From: Coprinellus micaceus
Taxonomy: Eukaryota > Basidiomycota > Agaricomycetes > Agaricales > Psathyrellaceae
DNA length: 64,000 bases
NCBI GenBank assembly: GCA_951394405.1
Contig: OX596341.1
Coordinates: 372,001 to 436,000 of the forward strand
Direction: 5' to 3'
The notes beneath the pieces are model-generated. The model made no database searches, was not told the origin of the DNA, and was given only the letters and a program-made list of their open reading frames with translations. Of this stretch, positions 35,601 through 46,929 are shown in pieces. Position 1 is the stretch's first letter. The number at the start of each line of letters is the position of its first letter. Made by a program: the position numbers and the translations under genes.

Positions 35601-37540
35601 ATCAGATAAGGACGTACCCGACCAAACCAATTCAATCGGCGAGCCCTTCGCTCGGTAACGTCCGGCCATATGTGAGCGTGATGTGGTTTTATCGTCCCAT
35701 GAGTCCATAACGCTTAGAATGCTCGTTGGATGAGACTCAGTGTCGTAGCTGACGTTGTCGGCCCAAGTGAGACCTATGCCTCCGCCTGAGTGTAGAGGTT
35801 ATCCACCCGACAACCGCGCCGAGCGTTGCGCATGCCAACTCAAGGGTGATTGAAATGTCACCCAGCGGGCGATGTTCCCGTGAGCTGTGCCAATTTTGAG
35901 CAAGGCCGCCGACGAAGCGTGTCACGAGAGGTACCGAGTGGCGGGGGCGCACGCCAGTGAAAACCCGGCTTATATTGCCGTGTTCCAGGAATCCCAACGT
36001 CTGATTCGAAATGTATTCAATTCAGCTCGTAGGCGTTACCACCTGCGTCCCGTGAGTGATTTCGAGAAGAGTAATTAATACCCGCAACAAGGTCGCGGAC
36101 TTTCGACTTCGAAGTTTCGCCCCAGTCTTAATCGCCGGTGGCGACGGACTAAGTTTAGGTCTTGCGGATTGTAGAAATAATGGGAATCAACCCTGAATAT
36201 ACATGACTCGCATCCATTCCACTTAATAAGAATGTGCAGCTGCTCTTCTCATGGAACGTGAGCACTGTTAGTCGAGGAGTAAAGGGAGCGAGCCTAAATT
36301 GTCCCTACATTGGCTCGGGAACCCACTTGGGGGTCCAAACAAACCTACTCCGCAGGCGATGCTTGACCGATGGGGATCTCACCCTCCGTGAACCGGGATC
36401 GGCTGAGGTAGAAGAGTCCTCACCTTCGGCTCACCCGATGTGGCCCAGATGATCTGCGAACCGCGCGGGGTTAAATGAAGCAGGCTTGTGCTTCCAGCGC
36501 CGACTGAGCCGGCAATGGGATACGACTGGCTCCTGAGTGAATGCAAACAGAACTTAGGTGCCGGACGGAAGTGACAGGCGTTGCAAAAATCTACCTCATG
36601 CTGATTCACGAATGTCTGACTGCGGTTCGCGCCGTCTCGGCAACGGCCGAGGGTGATAGGCCTTCGATTAGGCGCCCGCTGCGCCGGCTGCAGTATACAA
36701 GCGAGGGCACAATTTAACCACAGTGCATGCCAGCGTTGAGCGGGGTTCTCTAAATTTCAAGTAGACGTGAGCATCACTTCGCGTTTTGGGCCCCGAATCG
36801 CCACAATGCACGATGAGATGCTATCCAGTTGTCTCACGGTGATCTAAGTGGTCGGGTAAAGGTCACATATACCGAAACCAAATCTTTAGATACCCGATCC
36901 CTCTCTCGCACCCCGTATTTCCTTCTTTTCTCAATTCCACTCAAGGGGATAAACGCAGGGCGTACTAGTACCTCCACCACATTAGACCATGCCGTGGCTC
37001 CCACATCGGAGTGGGAGACACAGATTTGCCCAGCCTGGTCACCGGGAACATGGTACCTTGGTCACACTGTAGGCCTCAAGACCTTGTACTATTCGAAAAG
37101 TAAAGGTCGTCTGCCTTCTGTTCTCCGAGTCCCATCCACCTGTTCACGTACCTCATATTATTATTCGCTTTTTCGCTTGCATATCTCCGCTCGCCCTCCC
37201 TTGCAACCCTGCGTCACATGTATGCCATCCTAAGTTTACTGTAGCCCATATTTAGTCATCAAACCTTCCGTGCCGTTGCGAAGACGTTCATAGGCGCTTC
37301 TTTCAGGACCTGCGTTGCCCCCGGTGTTTACTCCGAGGCCATGACGGCAACCAGGGATTTCTGATCGTTCACCGAATGTCAAGCGCCTGCGGGGCGCGAA
37401 CCCCACCCCACGTCCCTGAAGATAACATTCTACAGGGTATATATTCTACCATTCAGACGTATAAATAAAGTACCTGACAGAATACGAATCAACTCAATTG
37501 GACATATCTTACAAGTACATAGAACGAATCTCTTCATTGG
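32700..37540. other. Decayed stretch without recognisable genes
   Basis: Short ORFs only. A plus ORF at 35887-36078 (HERYRVAGAHASENPAYIAV..) vaguely recalls the charged helical tail of fungal tyrosine-recombinase-like DUF3435 proteins, and a minus ORF at 34214-34005 (STRATRRIYICLAYSEYPHA) is unassigned. Neither is strong enough to call. The segment separates the gene-dense middle from the second BTB/MYND pair. Confidence 0.35.
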
Positions 37541-37541
37541 T

Positions 37542-38593
37542 TTAGTACGCACATCGCATGAAATCTGAAAATGGAGTCAGGTCCTTGAACCCTACTTTGA
37601 GTTCTGTTTTAATCGAGTTCAAGGCCTGGGCGCAGCAGCCCTTCTTTGGAACACCATTGATCGAGCTCGAGGCTCGAGTTGGAACAGAGGAATCGACGAT
37701 GGCGTCAACGTCGGAGGAGCAGAACGGCCCTCGTTCCGAGTAATTTGTAAGAAGAAGCTGTGAAATGGACCTCCACGTGTCGCAGTGGGGATACCCTACA
37801 GAGATTTCGTCCTCGGGTTTCTTGAACGATGCTCTGTCCTCTCCATACTCACGTCTGGTACCATGGAAGCAGCGGCCCACAAGCCCCGGCAAGATTCGGT
37901 TCACAGACATATGGGCTTCCCTGAATTTTATCTATTGCGTTGCTTTGGTCAGGTCATGTTCATCTGAAACGAGACATTGACAGGACTTGCCCAAGGGAGC
38001 ACCAGTCGCTCAGGTAGGAGGGGTACCACGGTGGACAAAGGAAGCTTGACTGCGTGACCAGCCGTTAACTTTAATAGCTCCGCATATTCGTGTTTAGCGG
38101 CAAACAGCGCGATTTCGATGGGGTATTTCTCGATAAAATTACTGAAGGAAAGGGTGCTCATCAGTCAGGAAAGTGCGAAGTTGAGGCTACCCTTACCCGC
38201 TGTATCGGAGACACATTCGGCTGGCGAACATTGCTGGATAGACCTGATATTTCTCAGCCGCCTCTGCAAGCTGTATGACCTTTTGGAACTCCAAGTCTTC
38301 GATGTGGGGATGCTCCATAGGGTATATGAATGGAAACAGGAGGTCCAGCACGCTGGATGGCTCCACAAGCGCGACGGGATCGGAGACGCTGAGGCCTCTT
38401 GCGGTCACAGGTGGGAATCCACCCGTGTTGATTTCCAGGTTCTTAGAGTGCAGCCCATATCGTACCCCATCTGACGACACAAAAATTAGATCTGCCTCGG
38501 AAGTCAGGGGAACTGCGCGGCGCCATCAGCCACAAATGAGGTTGCACTTGAACCATAATCCTCACGAGTTTTGGAGTCCGTTCGCGATGCCAT
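37542..38593 (-). CDS. BTB/POZ-domain protein, copy 2
   Basis: Four exons on the minus strand: 38593-38566, 38512-38197, 38141-37991 and 37931-37542. Spliced in this way the protein starts MASRTDSKTLPLTSEADLIF and follows BTB 1 through the whole domain: VSSDGVRYGLHSKNLEINTG, FIYPMEHPHIEDLEFQKV, LAEAAEKYQVYPAMFASRM, IEIALFAAKHEYAELLKL and LPERLVLPW. The tail (CDTWRSISQLLLTNY, KKGCCAQALNSIKTELK) also aligns with copy 1 and is somewhat longer. The third intron starts GCAAGT, not GT: a GC-AG intron of 59 nt, at the position where copy 1 has GTGAGC. Divergent to MYND B across ~635 bp. Intact in all four exons. Confidence 0.78.
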
Positions 38594-39065
38594 GGCAGGG
38601 AGCTTCTATCCCGTTTTCACGATAAGGAGAACGGCAGGAGGTTTGGACTTGGTTGAAGAAGTCTAACATGCTGCGCGCCTGTCACACGCAAGTTCAATTT
38701 TGGTGACCCGCTCGGAACATCCCGACGCCCAAGGAAGTGCCAATCAGACTCATTCCTATCGCTTGGGGGCATTATTGGCTCCCCGGTAAATAGAATTCGT
38801 CCATTTCCACGCTATATCTGATATTACTCTACCCAGTTATCCGGAGTGGATGGATTATTGGAGGAACACGACGAGTTTGGAGCGAGTTCCTGCCTTTCTA
38901 GAGTGGGCATGATGCTCGCCTATCCCTCGAGCTCGTAGTATACCTTGCTACCTGTTTAATCTAGGCCCGTCTGGTATTTGAATGTACTCTGAGGTCAGCC
39001 CCTCAAATTTTCTACGTGTTTGGGGCGTAGTCTGCGTGGCGCACCCTGGGGGAGTGGGTGAGCCG

Positions 39066-39082
39066 GAAGATAAGATAAGATC
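39066..39082 (+). promoter_or_regulatory. Tandem GATA element upstream of MYND B
   Basis: GAAGATAAGATAAGATC, 146 bp before the MYND B start codon and in the same orientation as the gene, inside the intergenic region shared with BTB gene 2. Same arrangement as at 13794-13808. Confidence 0.5.
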
Positions 39083-39227
39083 TTGATGGGCGCCCAACCG
39101 GATCCGAGTCACGGTTCCGGCGAACAAATTTCTGGCTCTATCCTTCTTCCGCCCTCCCACTGGTGAGACGTGCCTCTCTACAAGTCTCCAACATCCCAGA
39201 GAATCAAGCCATTGGAGCAACAATATA

Positions 39228-41283
39228 ATGCAACAGACCAGGCCTATCCTGCCCCAGGTACTCACCCCCACTTGGTCGATGTGGGATGTTCAAGTTGCAA
39301 CCAGTCTGACATCATCCTCTCATGAACAATTGTCAGATCCTTCGAAAGGCAGAAGACGGGAATCTGGAAGCTCTCCGCGACCTTGGAAGACTTCTCAGAC
39401 CGCAACACGTCACCACAGATACACTGAGGATCGCGTTCAAGCACTTGACCGCGCACACCATGCCAGCCATACCCAAGCCGAACCGAAAGCTCGCACGCGC
39501 AGCAATAGTCGGTACTCGTCCTAGCCTTTGCCTTCGCATAGTATGGATGGTTGTCGCTTGCATTGGAGATGTCACCGTCGACGTCAAGTCGGCGCTGTGC
39601 AGTCACCTCCTCGAATCTGGCGACGCGATGTTCAGCTGGACCGGGTTCTGTCTGCAGACCGGCCTCTTCTACTGTCCTATCCTTCTAGACGAATATCCCC
39701 CACCACTTCTCGAGCAATACATCGTCCAAGCTGGTGCGTTATTACGACTGGTGGAATTTGAAGACACCTCGAAAATCCCGCCTGCGTCTTCCATGGCCTT
39801 CATCGACCTCTTCGTCGAACTGTGGACTGCAGAGGACCGCAGAGACAACTCTGGCAAGCTCATCTACCGTATGGTATCTGCTGGGTCAGAGTCTCAGGCC
39901 TGCCCCATCATCGAGCTCGCATCTGTGCTGCTTTCCGACAGCCAGTTCAGTGAGGCGTTCCTCACGCGATGCGCTACGGTGAAACAATGTGACAGGTTCT
40001 GTATTGCACTGTTGGATCGGGTTTCCCGGGGATGGGAAGATACAGACGACGTAATGTCTTGGGTGCTGTCCATGCGTCTCCTCACGGACATCGCTGCCGG
40101 ACTGTCGCAAGCTAGCACCCTCTTCCGCCGACAGCTCACTCGACACGACTACCTAAGGCGTTTGACCGCGGGGCTGGAGGCATGTGCACAGGCCGCAGTG
40201 CGATGCAGGACCAACAGCCTTCCAGGAGGGCTCGCTGGTCCTCTCCACGTGCTCGGCGTCCTTGCCACAAAGGGGGATACCCACTCTCGGGTTCACCGCA
40301 ATTGGGTGGCCCTCGGTTCTGGAGGTTGTCTCTCGACTTTCCTTCAAGCAACGCTCATCCTCTTGAGGGAAGGAAATAACGATATGAAAGCGTCAACCAC
40401 TGCAGCGTGGATTTTGGGGGACTACATGGCGCATCCCAAAATCTTTGGGAACTCCCATTTCGAGGAAACTTGGGCGTCGATGCAACCCCTTCCACAGGAC
40501 AACCCAGGCCTATTTGATGCATGGACCTCCCTTTTCGAAGCCTACAGTAGAACGAAGACGGCCTACCACGCTCTCAAGTCTCGACCGAAAATCTTCATCT
40601 GCGACTGCCCATCCGTGCGTCCTCCTCGTCCTTCATATACCCCTGAAAGATTAATTCAGCTTCAAATAGTGTGGAATTTCTGGGAAGGAGACAGAAAGCG
40701 ACTCCCGCCAATGCGAAGGGTGCTCCTCAGTCGTTTACTGCTCGGACGCTTGCCGACTCCAGGATCGGGCCGAGCGACATAGCAACGAGTGCGCTCAGGC
40801 GCGAGAATTCCATGAGGGTATTAACCATCCTCTGACCCCCTGTCAATTCCATTCTGACTTCCAACTTCTCATTTTCCAGAAAGAAGGAAATCCCATACCT
40901 GATACGACCACGAACTTCGTGCATCCCATGCTGCCTTACTCGAAGTTGTTTACCCCAAAAGCGCCATTCTGGGTATGACGTCCGTGATTCATTGCCCGTT
41001 TTTGACTTCACCCGAGTCGACCGCCTTGAGAAGAGGAGCCACACAGAGATATATCCAGATCAGGACGAGTACTGGGACGGCTCCTACAGCCAGGCCTACC
41101 TCAAGGACCGACTTTGGGCGGTAGTGACGATGTTCCGCTCAGGCGGCGTACCGGCTGACTGGCGCCTCGTTCAAGGGGTCTTTCCTCGAGTGGAACATAA
41201 TTACACCATTAAGTTTCTTGCACTCCTCAAACCTGTTGAGGGTGGATACAGAACTGCGTATTGCATGGCGAGGTATCGGTGAG
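39228..41283 (+). pseudogene. MYND zinc-finger protein, copy B, C-terminal exon broken
   Basis: Exons 39228-39257 (MQQTRPILPQ), 39337-40614 and 40670-40817 are intact and in the same phases as copies A, C and D. The MYND finger is complete: ICDCPS|CGISGKE, QCEGCSSVVYCSDACRLQDRAERHSNEC. The fourth exon should start at 40880 and aligns codon by codon with copy C, but at 40900-40902 it has TGA directly before YDHELRASHAALLEVVY. A second lesion lies in an A run at ~40957-40960, after which the reading frame changes to DVRDSLPVFDFTRV and continues to PVEGGYRTAYCMARYR. Without repair the product would end shortly after the MYND domain. Expression of a truncated protein is possible, so this may be a recent pseudogene or a shortened functional form. 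Sequencing error could explain the A-run lesion but not easily the TGA. Confidence 0.72.
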
Positions 41284-42014
41284 AGTGTCTGTCCTTTTTG
41301 TACGCGCTGTTAGCTGACCCTCTGGAAATTCTAGGCACTTTCCCTGTGCTCCATAGCAGTCGCATTTCCCATATCGTAGTCCAGGGTAACGAAACCACCA
41401 CCGAGTCGACCTGGGGGAAGCAGAGAACCGTCAAAACTTCAACTTCGACTTGGGGCAGCCCGAACTCGAGTAAACCCTAGTTCCCAGACATGAGGCGAGC
41501 CTGGAAGTTAAGTAACCCAGCCCGCGCGACAGAATCGGGCGGCCCACAACGTTAATCGGTCAAACTGCCTAGCTTCCCTCACAAATTTCTTGGGGTTATG
41601 TCATTGAATTATCCGGGTCGCACTTTAGCGCCGAGGTTCCCTCGAGAACTCGTTAATACCTTGATGGTGGCATTCAATGAATATAGATGATGTCCACTTA
41701 CCACCAAAGCGCCTTCGATATCCCACCTAGATCCGTACCTAACGCTATCGTTACAGTCCGAAGCCCCCGTTTGTGGAGACCAGTATATCATCTGTCCTTC
41801 TATTTCCCCGGGGTGGCGCCAATGACTGCTCTTCATTTCAAATTATATGCTTGACCGTACTACCCGATAACCACACATGTCGACGAGGCAGTAAGACTCA
41901 CGTACATCCCCACGAGCAGGAGCTAGCTAAGAACTCACAGCGGTGTTAAAGAGATAGGACAGCTGGATAGATAAGTAGAGGCCGGGGGGCTTCTCACGAC
42001 CAGTGGGATTCAAG
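41284..42014. other. Intergenic
   Basis: No ORF of note apart from a 75-codon minus ORF (41836-41609) with no domain. It holds the promoter of the SnoaL-like gene; GATAGATAAGTAG at ~41967-41979 is a single GATA site. Confidence 0.4.
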
Positions 42015-42548
42015 ATGCGATTCGCCCCCATCGCCACCTTCCTCCTCGCCAGCATCAGCTACACAACCGCTTCCCCGAGCGCTGTCTCGTCCAAGAAATG
42101 CGACCTCAAGGCCAAGGGTCCCGATCTGTATTCTAAGCAGGACACTGCGATAAAGGACTTCGCGCAGATTTTCTTCGGCGAGAGGGACGCCCAAAAGGCG
42201 TTTGACAAATACGTTCCTGGGTGGGTCGGGTGGAAATCGTGCACATGGGAATACGCTCACCTGCTCTTCAGAGTATACGTCGAACACAACCCTAACGGGC
42301 TCTCCGGTCGGGACAACGCCCTGGCTTACCTGACCGGATTCCTCGTCACTCCTGGGCTCACCATCACGAACCTGACCGCATACGCTGGTGGAGGATTTGG
42401 ACACATGCGATTCAGGGAAGTCCTACCGGGAGAGTTCGACAGGGTGGTATCGGATAGGTTGAAGTTCCAGGGCACCTGCTTTGTCGAGCACTGGGATGTC
42501 TCCCAAGACGTCACTGGAGAAGAAACAAATCCGTTGGCGTGGTTCTAG
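42015..42548 (+). CDS. Secreted SnoaL-like (NTF2 fold) protein
   Basis: A single-exon gene of 177 residues. The start at 42015 gives MRFAPIATFLLASISYTTASP, a clear signal peptide. The mature part has DFAQIFFGERDAQKAFDKYV, VEHNPNGLSGRDNALAYLTG, then FVEHWDVSQDV near the end, the pattern of SnoaL-like polyketide-cyclase-related proteins of the NTF2-like superfamily (helical N-terminus, NP.-G...A..YL, then a His-Trp-Asp strand). Two or three cysteines (KKCDLK, KSCTWE, GTCFVEH) could form disulphides. Members in fungi are often of unknown substrate. No biosynthetic genes adjoin it. Confidence 0.75.
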   Translation: MRFAPIATFLLASISYTTASPSAVSSKKCDLKAKGPDLYSKQDTAIKDFAQIFFGERDAQKAFDKYVPGWVGWKSCTWEYAHLLFRVYVEHNPNGLSGRDNALAYLTGFLVTPGLTITNLTAYAGGGFGHMRFREVLPGEFDRVVSDRLKFQGTCFVEHWDVSQDVTGEETNPLAWF

Positions 42549-42744
42549 TTGGCCATGTCGTGAATGAAAGTCGTTTGTTCAAGGGATGTATCGTGAAAGG
42601 ATTATACGCGTTACTAGATGAGGGGGTATTATAGTCATGTCGTCGTAAAATAAAGTCCAAATGGTGAGAATCCTGGTCCTTTGAATAGTTGAGACGAAAG
42701 TTCGCCGTTCGTCAGTCGTAACCGTGAGTCGTGAGCCTTCTCCA

Positions 42745-45077
42745 CTACGATCCCGTTCCTCGAATACCTCTGGGATCCCGTGGGTCGATCTCTAGGATTT
42801 CGAGCCCAAGCGGCGAAACGTGCACCGCAAGCCCAACATAAGACAGATATTGGATAAACCGAGGAGGCACGCCCTTATCCCAGCCAACCCGGTTGAACGC
42901 CACCTCGAGCGATGAACACATTTCCTGGGCCGTCTCCGTGTCTCCTCGTATCCAAGAATGGATCTCGTAGAGGATTGCGATTACCCAATTAATAGGCGTG
43001 CCTTCGTACTCCTGCTTGAGATCGAGCTCCAGCTCCGACACGCGTCTGAACGCCATGACGGGAGGATTCACGAGCCAGTTGTACGGATCGGCGTCGAACG
43101 CTTCGAGGAGCGTGTCCCAGTCTCCAATGGTAGGTTCCCCTTGGAGGATTGGGAATGCCGCCTGGAATATCTGAATCTTTCCTGCGGCCCAAACTTGGCG
43201 TTTGTGGAGAGGAATGCTGGAAGGTATCGGGGCATAGCAGCCGTCGGCGTAGTAGAGAATCCAACCTGGCTTGTCAGGCACTTCCACGTCGGGTAACCGA
43301 GGGAAGGGGATGCTATTGCGTTCCGAAGCTACCTCCCAAGACCCTGGGTTCCTGAGGCTGTAACCTTCGTCGCTGCTGGAATCGTCGCTGAGGCTCAGAA
43401 GTTGTCCGAGGCTGGGGGTGGTGGCGTCAATGGATGGGGAAGAGGCGATGGAAGGGATAGAGGCGATAGATGAGGTGGATGGGAGCGAGGGGATGGATTG
43501 GGAGGATGTAATGGAGGGAATGGAAGGATAGTTCGCCCTCATGCTCGGAAGGAGTGGCTCAAAATGAGTACCGGGATTCCATCCGACTTCATCCAAGCTA
43601 AATATACCCAAACCCAGGTGACCATCGCCGCCATTGGCTCGAAGTAAAGGCACCCCTGGGGCCTCATTATGAGAGCCAATTTGATCGTTTCGAGACTCGA
43701 TTGGCTCTTCGACGAGAGTCATTGAATGCCGAACCCGGGGGCTATTCACAATCCCCTCGAGGAGTCGGACCTGAGGAGAATCAACCTCTAGCTGGACCCT
43801 CGTTACTGGGACGACGACAGATTCTTCAAGGCTGGACTGGGTGTCCTGGCGGATTGTCTCTCTGGGTACGGACGCGCTCCCCTCGGGCAATTCGGAAGAA
43901 TTAACTTCCTGTAGTCCTTTCTCCCCACTATGCTTGTCATCGTGGGTGGCGATCTCCCGAGCAGCGGGGGAGTGGCACTCGTAGTCAGTGAGAGTACTGG
44001 CCAAGGAGAGGGGTGTGTCAAACAGATTGGTCTGCGGGGTCTCGGCGTTCGCGGTGAATGGTGTGAACGGATCGGTAGCGTCCAGGTCCCCTATCGGTCG
44101 TGCGTGTGCATATGGAGACTCTGAGCGAAAGTTAAAACCGACTGGACCTAACGTGGAGAAGGAAAGAAGACGTACCAAGATCCCACCCTCCTCCAACCCT
44201 CGGAAAGCTTTCGATGTCGACTCCGTTCGTGAAGATTCCACCCGCCTCCCTCTCCTCATCAAAAGGCATCAAGGTAAGGTCCAGTTGAGATAGCCTCGGT
44301 CTGAGACTCCTATCCTCGATGACCTCGGGCATCCTGCTGACCCGCCGCTTCTTCAAGCGTCGAGTCGGTGGCTTCAGCAACCCTGGAGTCGAACTCGAAC
44401 CTGGAACTGACATCGTCCTCCCTTGGAGACCATGGAGCATTCGCTGCGGAGATTTTGGTGGCCTTGGCGGGGGACCTGCTGGTGGAGTTCCTGAAGCCGG
44501 AAGGCTATTCGTCAGTATCATATAAGGTAAGGAGTTCCACAGCAAAACTGACCTTCTGACTGGGTATGTACGCGCACCGAGTCACCCGCAGCGGGCCACA
44601 CGGGGATAGAGGGTCTGGCTTTGACATTCCTCCTCAGCACAGACCCAAGCCTAGTATCCGTATCTGTTCTAGGTCAACGGGGTCACTCAGAATGTTCGTA
44701 ATCGAGAATGTACCTCGAACGGCCTCTTGCTCCCTCTCTTCTCGACCCTCACCAGGTTTGGAGCTAGGTGCTGGGAGATGGTCGACGTCTAACACCCTCT
44801 GCGTCCCCAGCTGCAAAGCCGATGATTCTGGCACGAAACCTCCCTCTACCCCTTCCTCTACCGGGTACGCCTCTCGGGTCTCTCTCATGCTGATGCGCTT
44901 CAGGTTATAGTACCTTCCCTGCCGACCAGCCTGATTCGACTCAGGCACGGGGTCTTCCTGGTTGTGTTGGGAGTGGAGAGGATGCAGTCCTGGATCGGTG
45001 TGTAGCAGCGAATAGTCTGCGGGCTTCAAGCGGTGTCGCCTGACGAAGTTGAAGATGGACCTGAAGAGACCCGACAT
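42745..45077 (-). CDS. Hypothetical protein with Ser-Ile-Pro repeat tract
   Basis: At least three exons on the minus strand: from 45077 (MSGLFRSIFNFVRRHRLKPA), a middle exon ~44540-44172, and a long last exon ~44123-42745. The junction WDL|ESPYAHARP is well supported by GTACGT and CGCTCAG. The N-terminal half is basic and Pro-rich (PPAGPPPRPPKSP). The centre has a tract of Ser-Ile-Pro-Ser-like units (43530-43430). The C-terminal ~200 residues look folded: KPGWILYYADGCYAPIPSSI, LHKRQVWAAGKIQIFQAAF, YNWLVNPPVMAFRRVSELE, YEGTPINWVIAILYEIHSW, PPRFIQYLSYVGLAVHVSP. I do not recognise the family. The exon 1-exon 2 border is unresolved. Confidence 0.6.
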
Positions 45078-45612
45078 CGGGATTCCAGGTGTCGATGAGG
45101 AGAGCCCGAAAGCTTAGATGAGCGATATAGCGAAAACGCGTCGAAAGAGGGAATCTTAAGTAGGAGTAGGTGATGTAGGCGCCGTGGACCCACGACGGCG
45201 GTGCAGCCATAGCATATATGCTTGTGGGTCCGCTGCGAATACAAGAGGCTATTGTGTCAGTATAGTGACCAGTGGCACAGAAGAGACACGAACCTGGAGG
45301 CTGGGTGAAGGCTGCGAGGTCGCTTGGAAACGAGCAGTGGTATGGGCAACCATGAACTGTCAACGTAAGAACAAAGAGGAAATGAAAATCGAAGCTGGGC
45401 TGAGGGTTCCATCTATGGGCGCTTATATCCAAGGTGACGGAGAACAATAGCAAGATAAGCATCGAAAGCAAGATTAGATATTATACGACTAGTGATACGT
45501 AGGAAAGAGTCTATAAATCCTCAGTAAGCGTTCGGGGAGAGTCTATGGGCGGTGGAGGAAGAGGAGGGAGAAATCTAAGGTGTGGGTGGCGTACCGGCCT
45601 TCCATCACCAAT

Positions 45613-46899
45613 TTAAGCAATCTCGAAATGCCTCGCACCGTCCAACCCCCTCTTCAACTGATCGACCTGAGCGAGGTTGGCATTGAGCTTCTCGCGGATC
45701 GGGTCGTACGCCTGGGTCCACCACCTCTTCTCCTCCGGTACATCTCTCCACCCGCCCTTGAGGAAGTCGGCCATCGGCCTTCTTCCACCTCCTTTGCCCA
45801 CCGACTTGAGTGCCATGGCCTCGGCCGCCTCCCAATGGGGCGGAGGGTTCGTAGCAGTGAAGGGCTTGGCCTCATCCCCAGGTACCCCAGAGAAGCCGTT
45901 GATAGCGAAGATGAGCTCTGGGGGGATGGTGATACGCCCGACTTTGAAGCAGTGCTGCGAGCAAACGATGGTGTGCAGCGTCGCGCCGTCGTGCTCCTGG
46001 GTCGCGACGATGTTCGACGCGGACTTGAGGACGCCCTCGGAGCTGGTGGGTGCAGATGCGACGGGGGTGCCGTTCCCCGAGAGCTCCTCAGGGCCAACGG
46101 CGGTGCGGGTAATAGTGGCGGTGGGCGTCGCAGCGATCTGCTTCTTCGAGTTCTTTTTGGGCTTGGTGACGAACCGGTGGACGATGTAGAACCATTTCTG
46201 GTCCCAGGCTGCGATGCGGGAGCGGATCTCGTAGGGCGAGAGGATGGGGATTTCGCGGATGAAGTGGAAGTGGGTCGCTGCGAGGGCGATCCAGCCGCGT
46301 TCCCTGAACAGGTTGGGGAAGTAGATCATGGCTGCCTTGACCCGTACGGCATCGAGCGTCTACGACATGGTCAGAATGCACCCAGCGAGACACTAGCACG
46401 ACGCACTTTGGCATAGCTCGAGTTGCTTAGATGCCCGTTATAGTCAGATTCGTCCAAACCTAGTGGGTTATCAGCGGCCGGACCAGGGTTGAACTGAACG
46501 CAGTACTCACTCGCCCATGACCGGTACGATACCTCCTTCTCCAGCGGATGCGCTCCAATGGGGGTGATCGAGTTATGCCATTCGTCTTCCAACCGAATCT
46601 GGTCCTGCCTCGAGGAGAACACGGTGCGCAGCTTCAACATTTTGTGCTGGAATTGTAGGAGTATGGCGGGGCGCCAGATGCGGACTGGAACTTTGTTAGA
46701 CAACCGCCGGGAACACGAAGAACAGCGACGTACGATGCCATCCAAGGGGCCAGGACTTGATGTTCAGCAAGAACACGAAGATGGCCAGATACTTGAGCGC
46801 AGTGGGGATGCCTCGAAGCAGACCTACGACTCGAGAGAAGTCCAGTGCCTGCAAAGCGCGTACGCCTCGCGTCACGGTCGCCATATCCAACGACGCCAT
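45613..46899 (-). CDS. Hotdog-fold thioesterase-like protein
   Basis: Four exons on the minus strand. MASLDMATVTRGVRALQAL and a hydrophobic KYLAIFVFLLNI segment anchor the N-terminus; splicing at TTCCAG gives WHLRIWRPAILLQFQH. A GTGAGT intron joins SYRSWAS to LDESDYNGHLSNSSYAK, the hallmark segment of the THEM6/4HBT-like family (D-x2-DYNGH). After another intron come DAVRVKAAMIYFPNLFRERG, IALAATHFHFIREIPILSPY, and IAAWDQKWFYIVHRFVT. The last part (PTATITRTAVGPEEL, HTIVCSQHCFKVGRITIPPE) is a family-typical C-terminal extension. It presumably hydrolyses acyl thioesters at a membrane; the N-terminal hydrophobic stretch suggests a single anchor. The start could also be 24 nt upstream at 46923. 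Confidence 0.75.
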
Positions 46900-46929
46900 G
46901 TTCTGGGAATCGATAAGAGTCAATCATCA

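Noticed and set aside
35887..36078. DUF3435/tyrosine-recombinase relic
   Set aside because: Similarity is limited to a charged helical stretch; no catalytic residues are seen.
44941..45471. 176-codon minus ORF with a hydrophobic start
   Set aside because: It overlaps, in another frame, the first exon and promoter of the better supported hypothetical gene starting at 45077.
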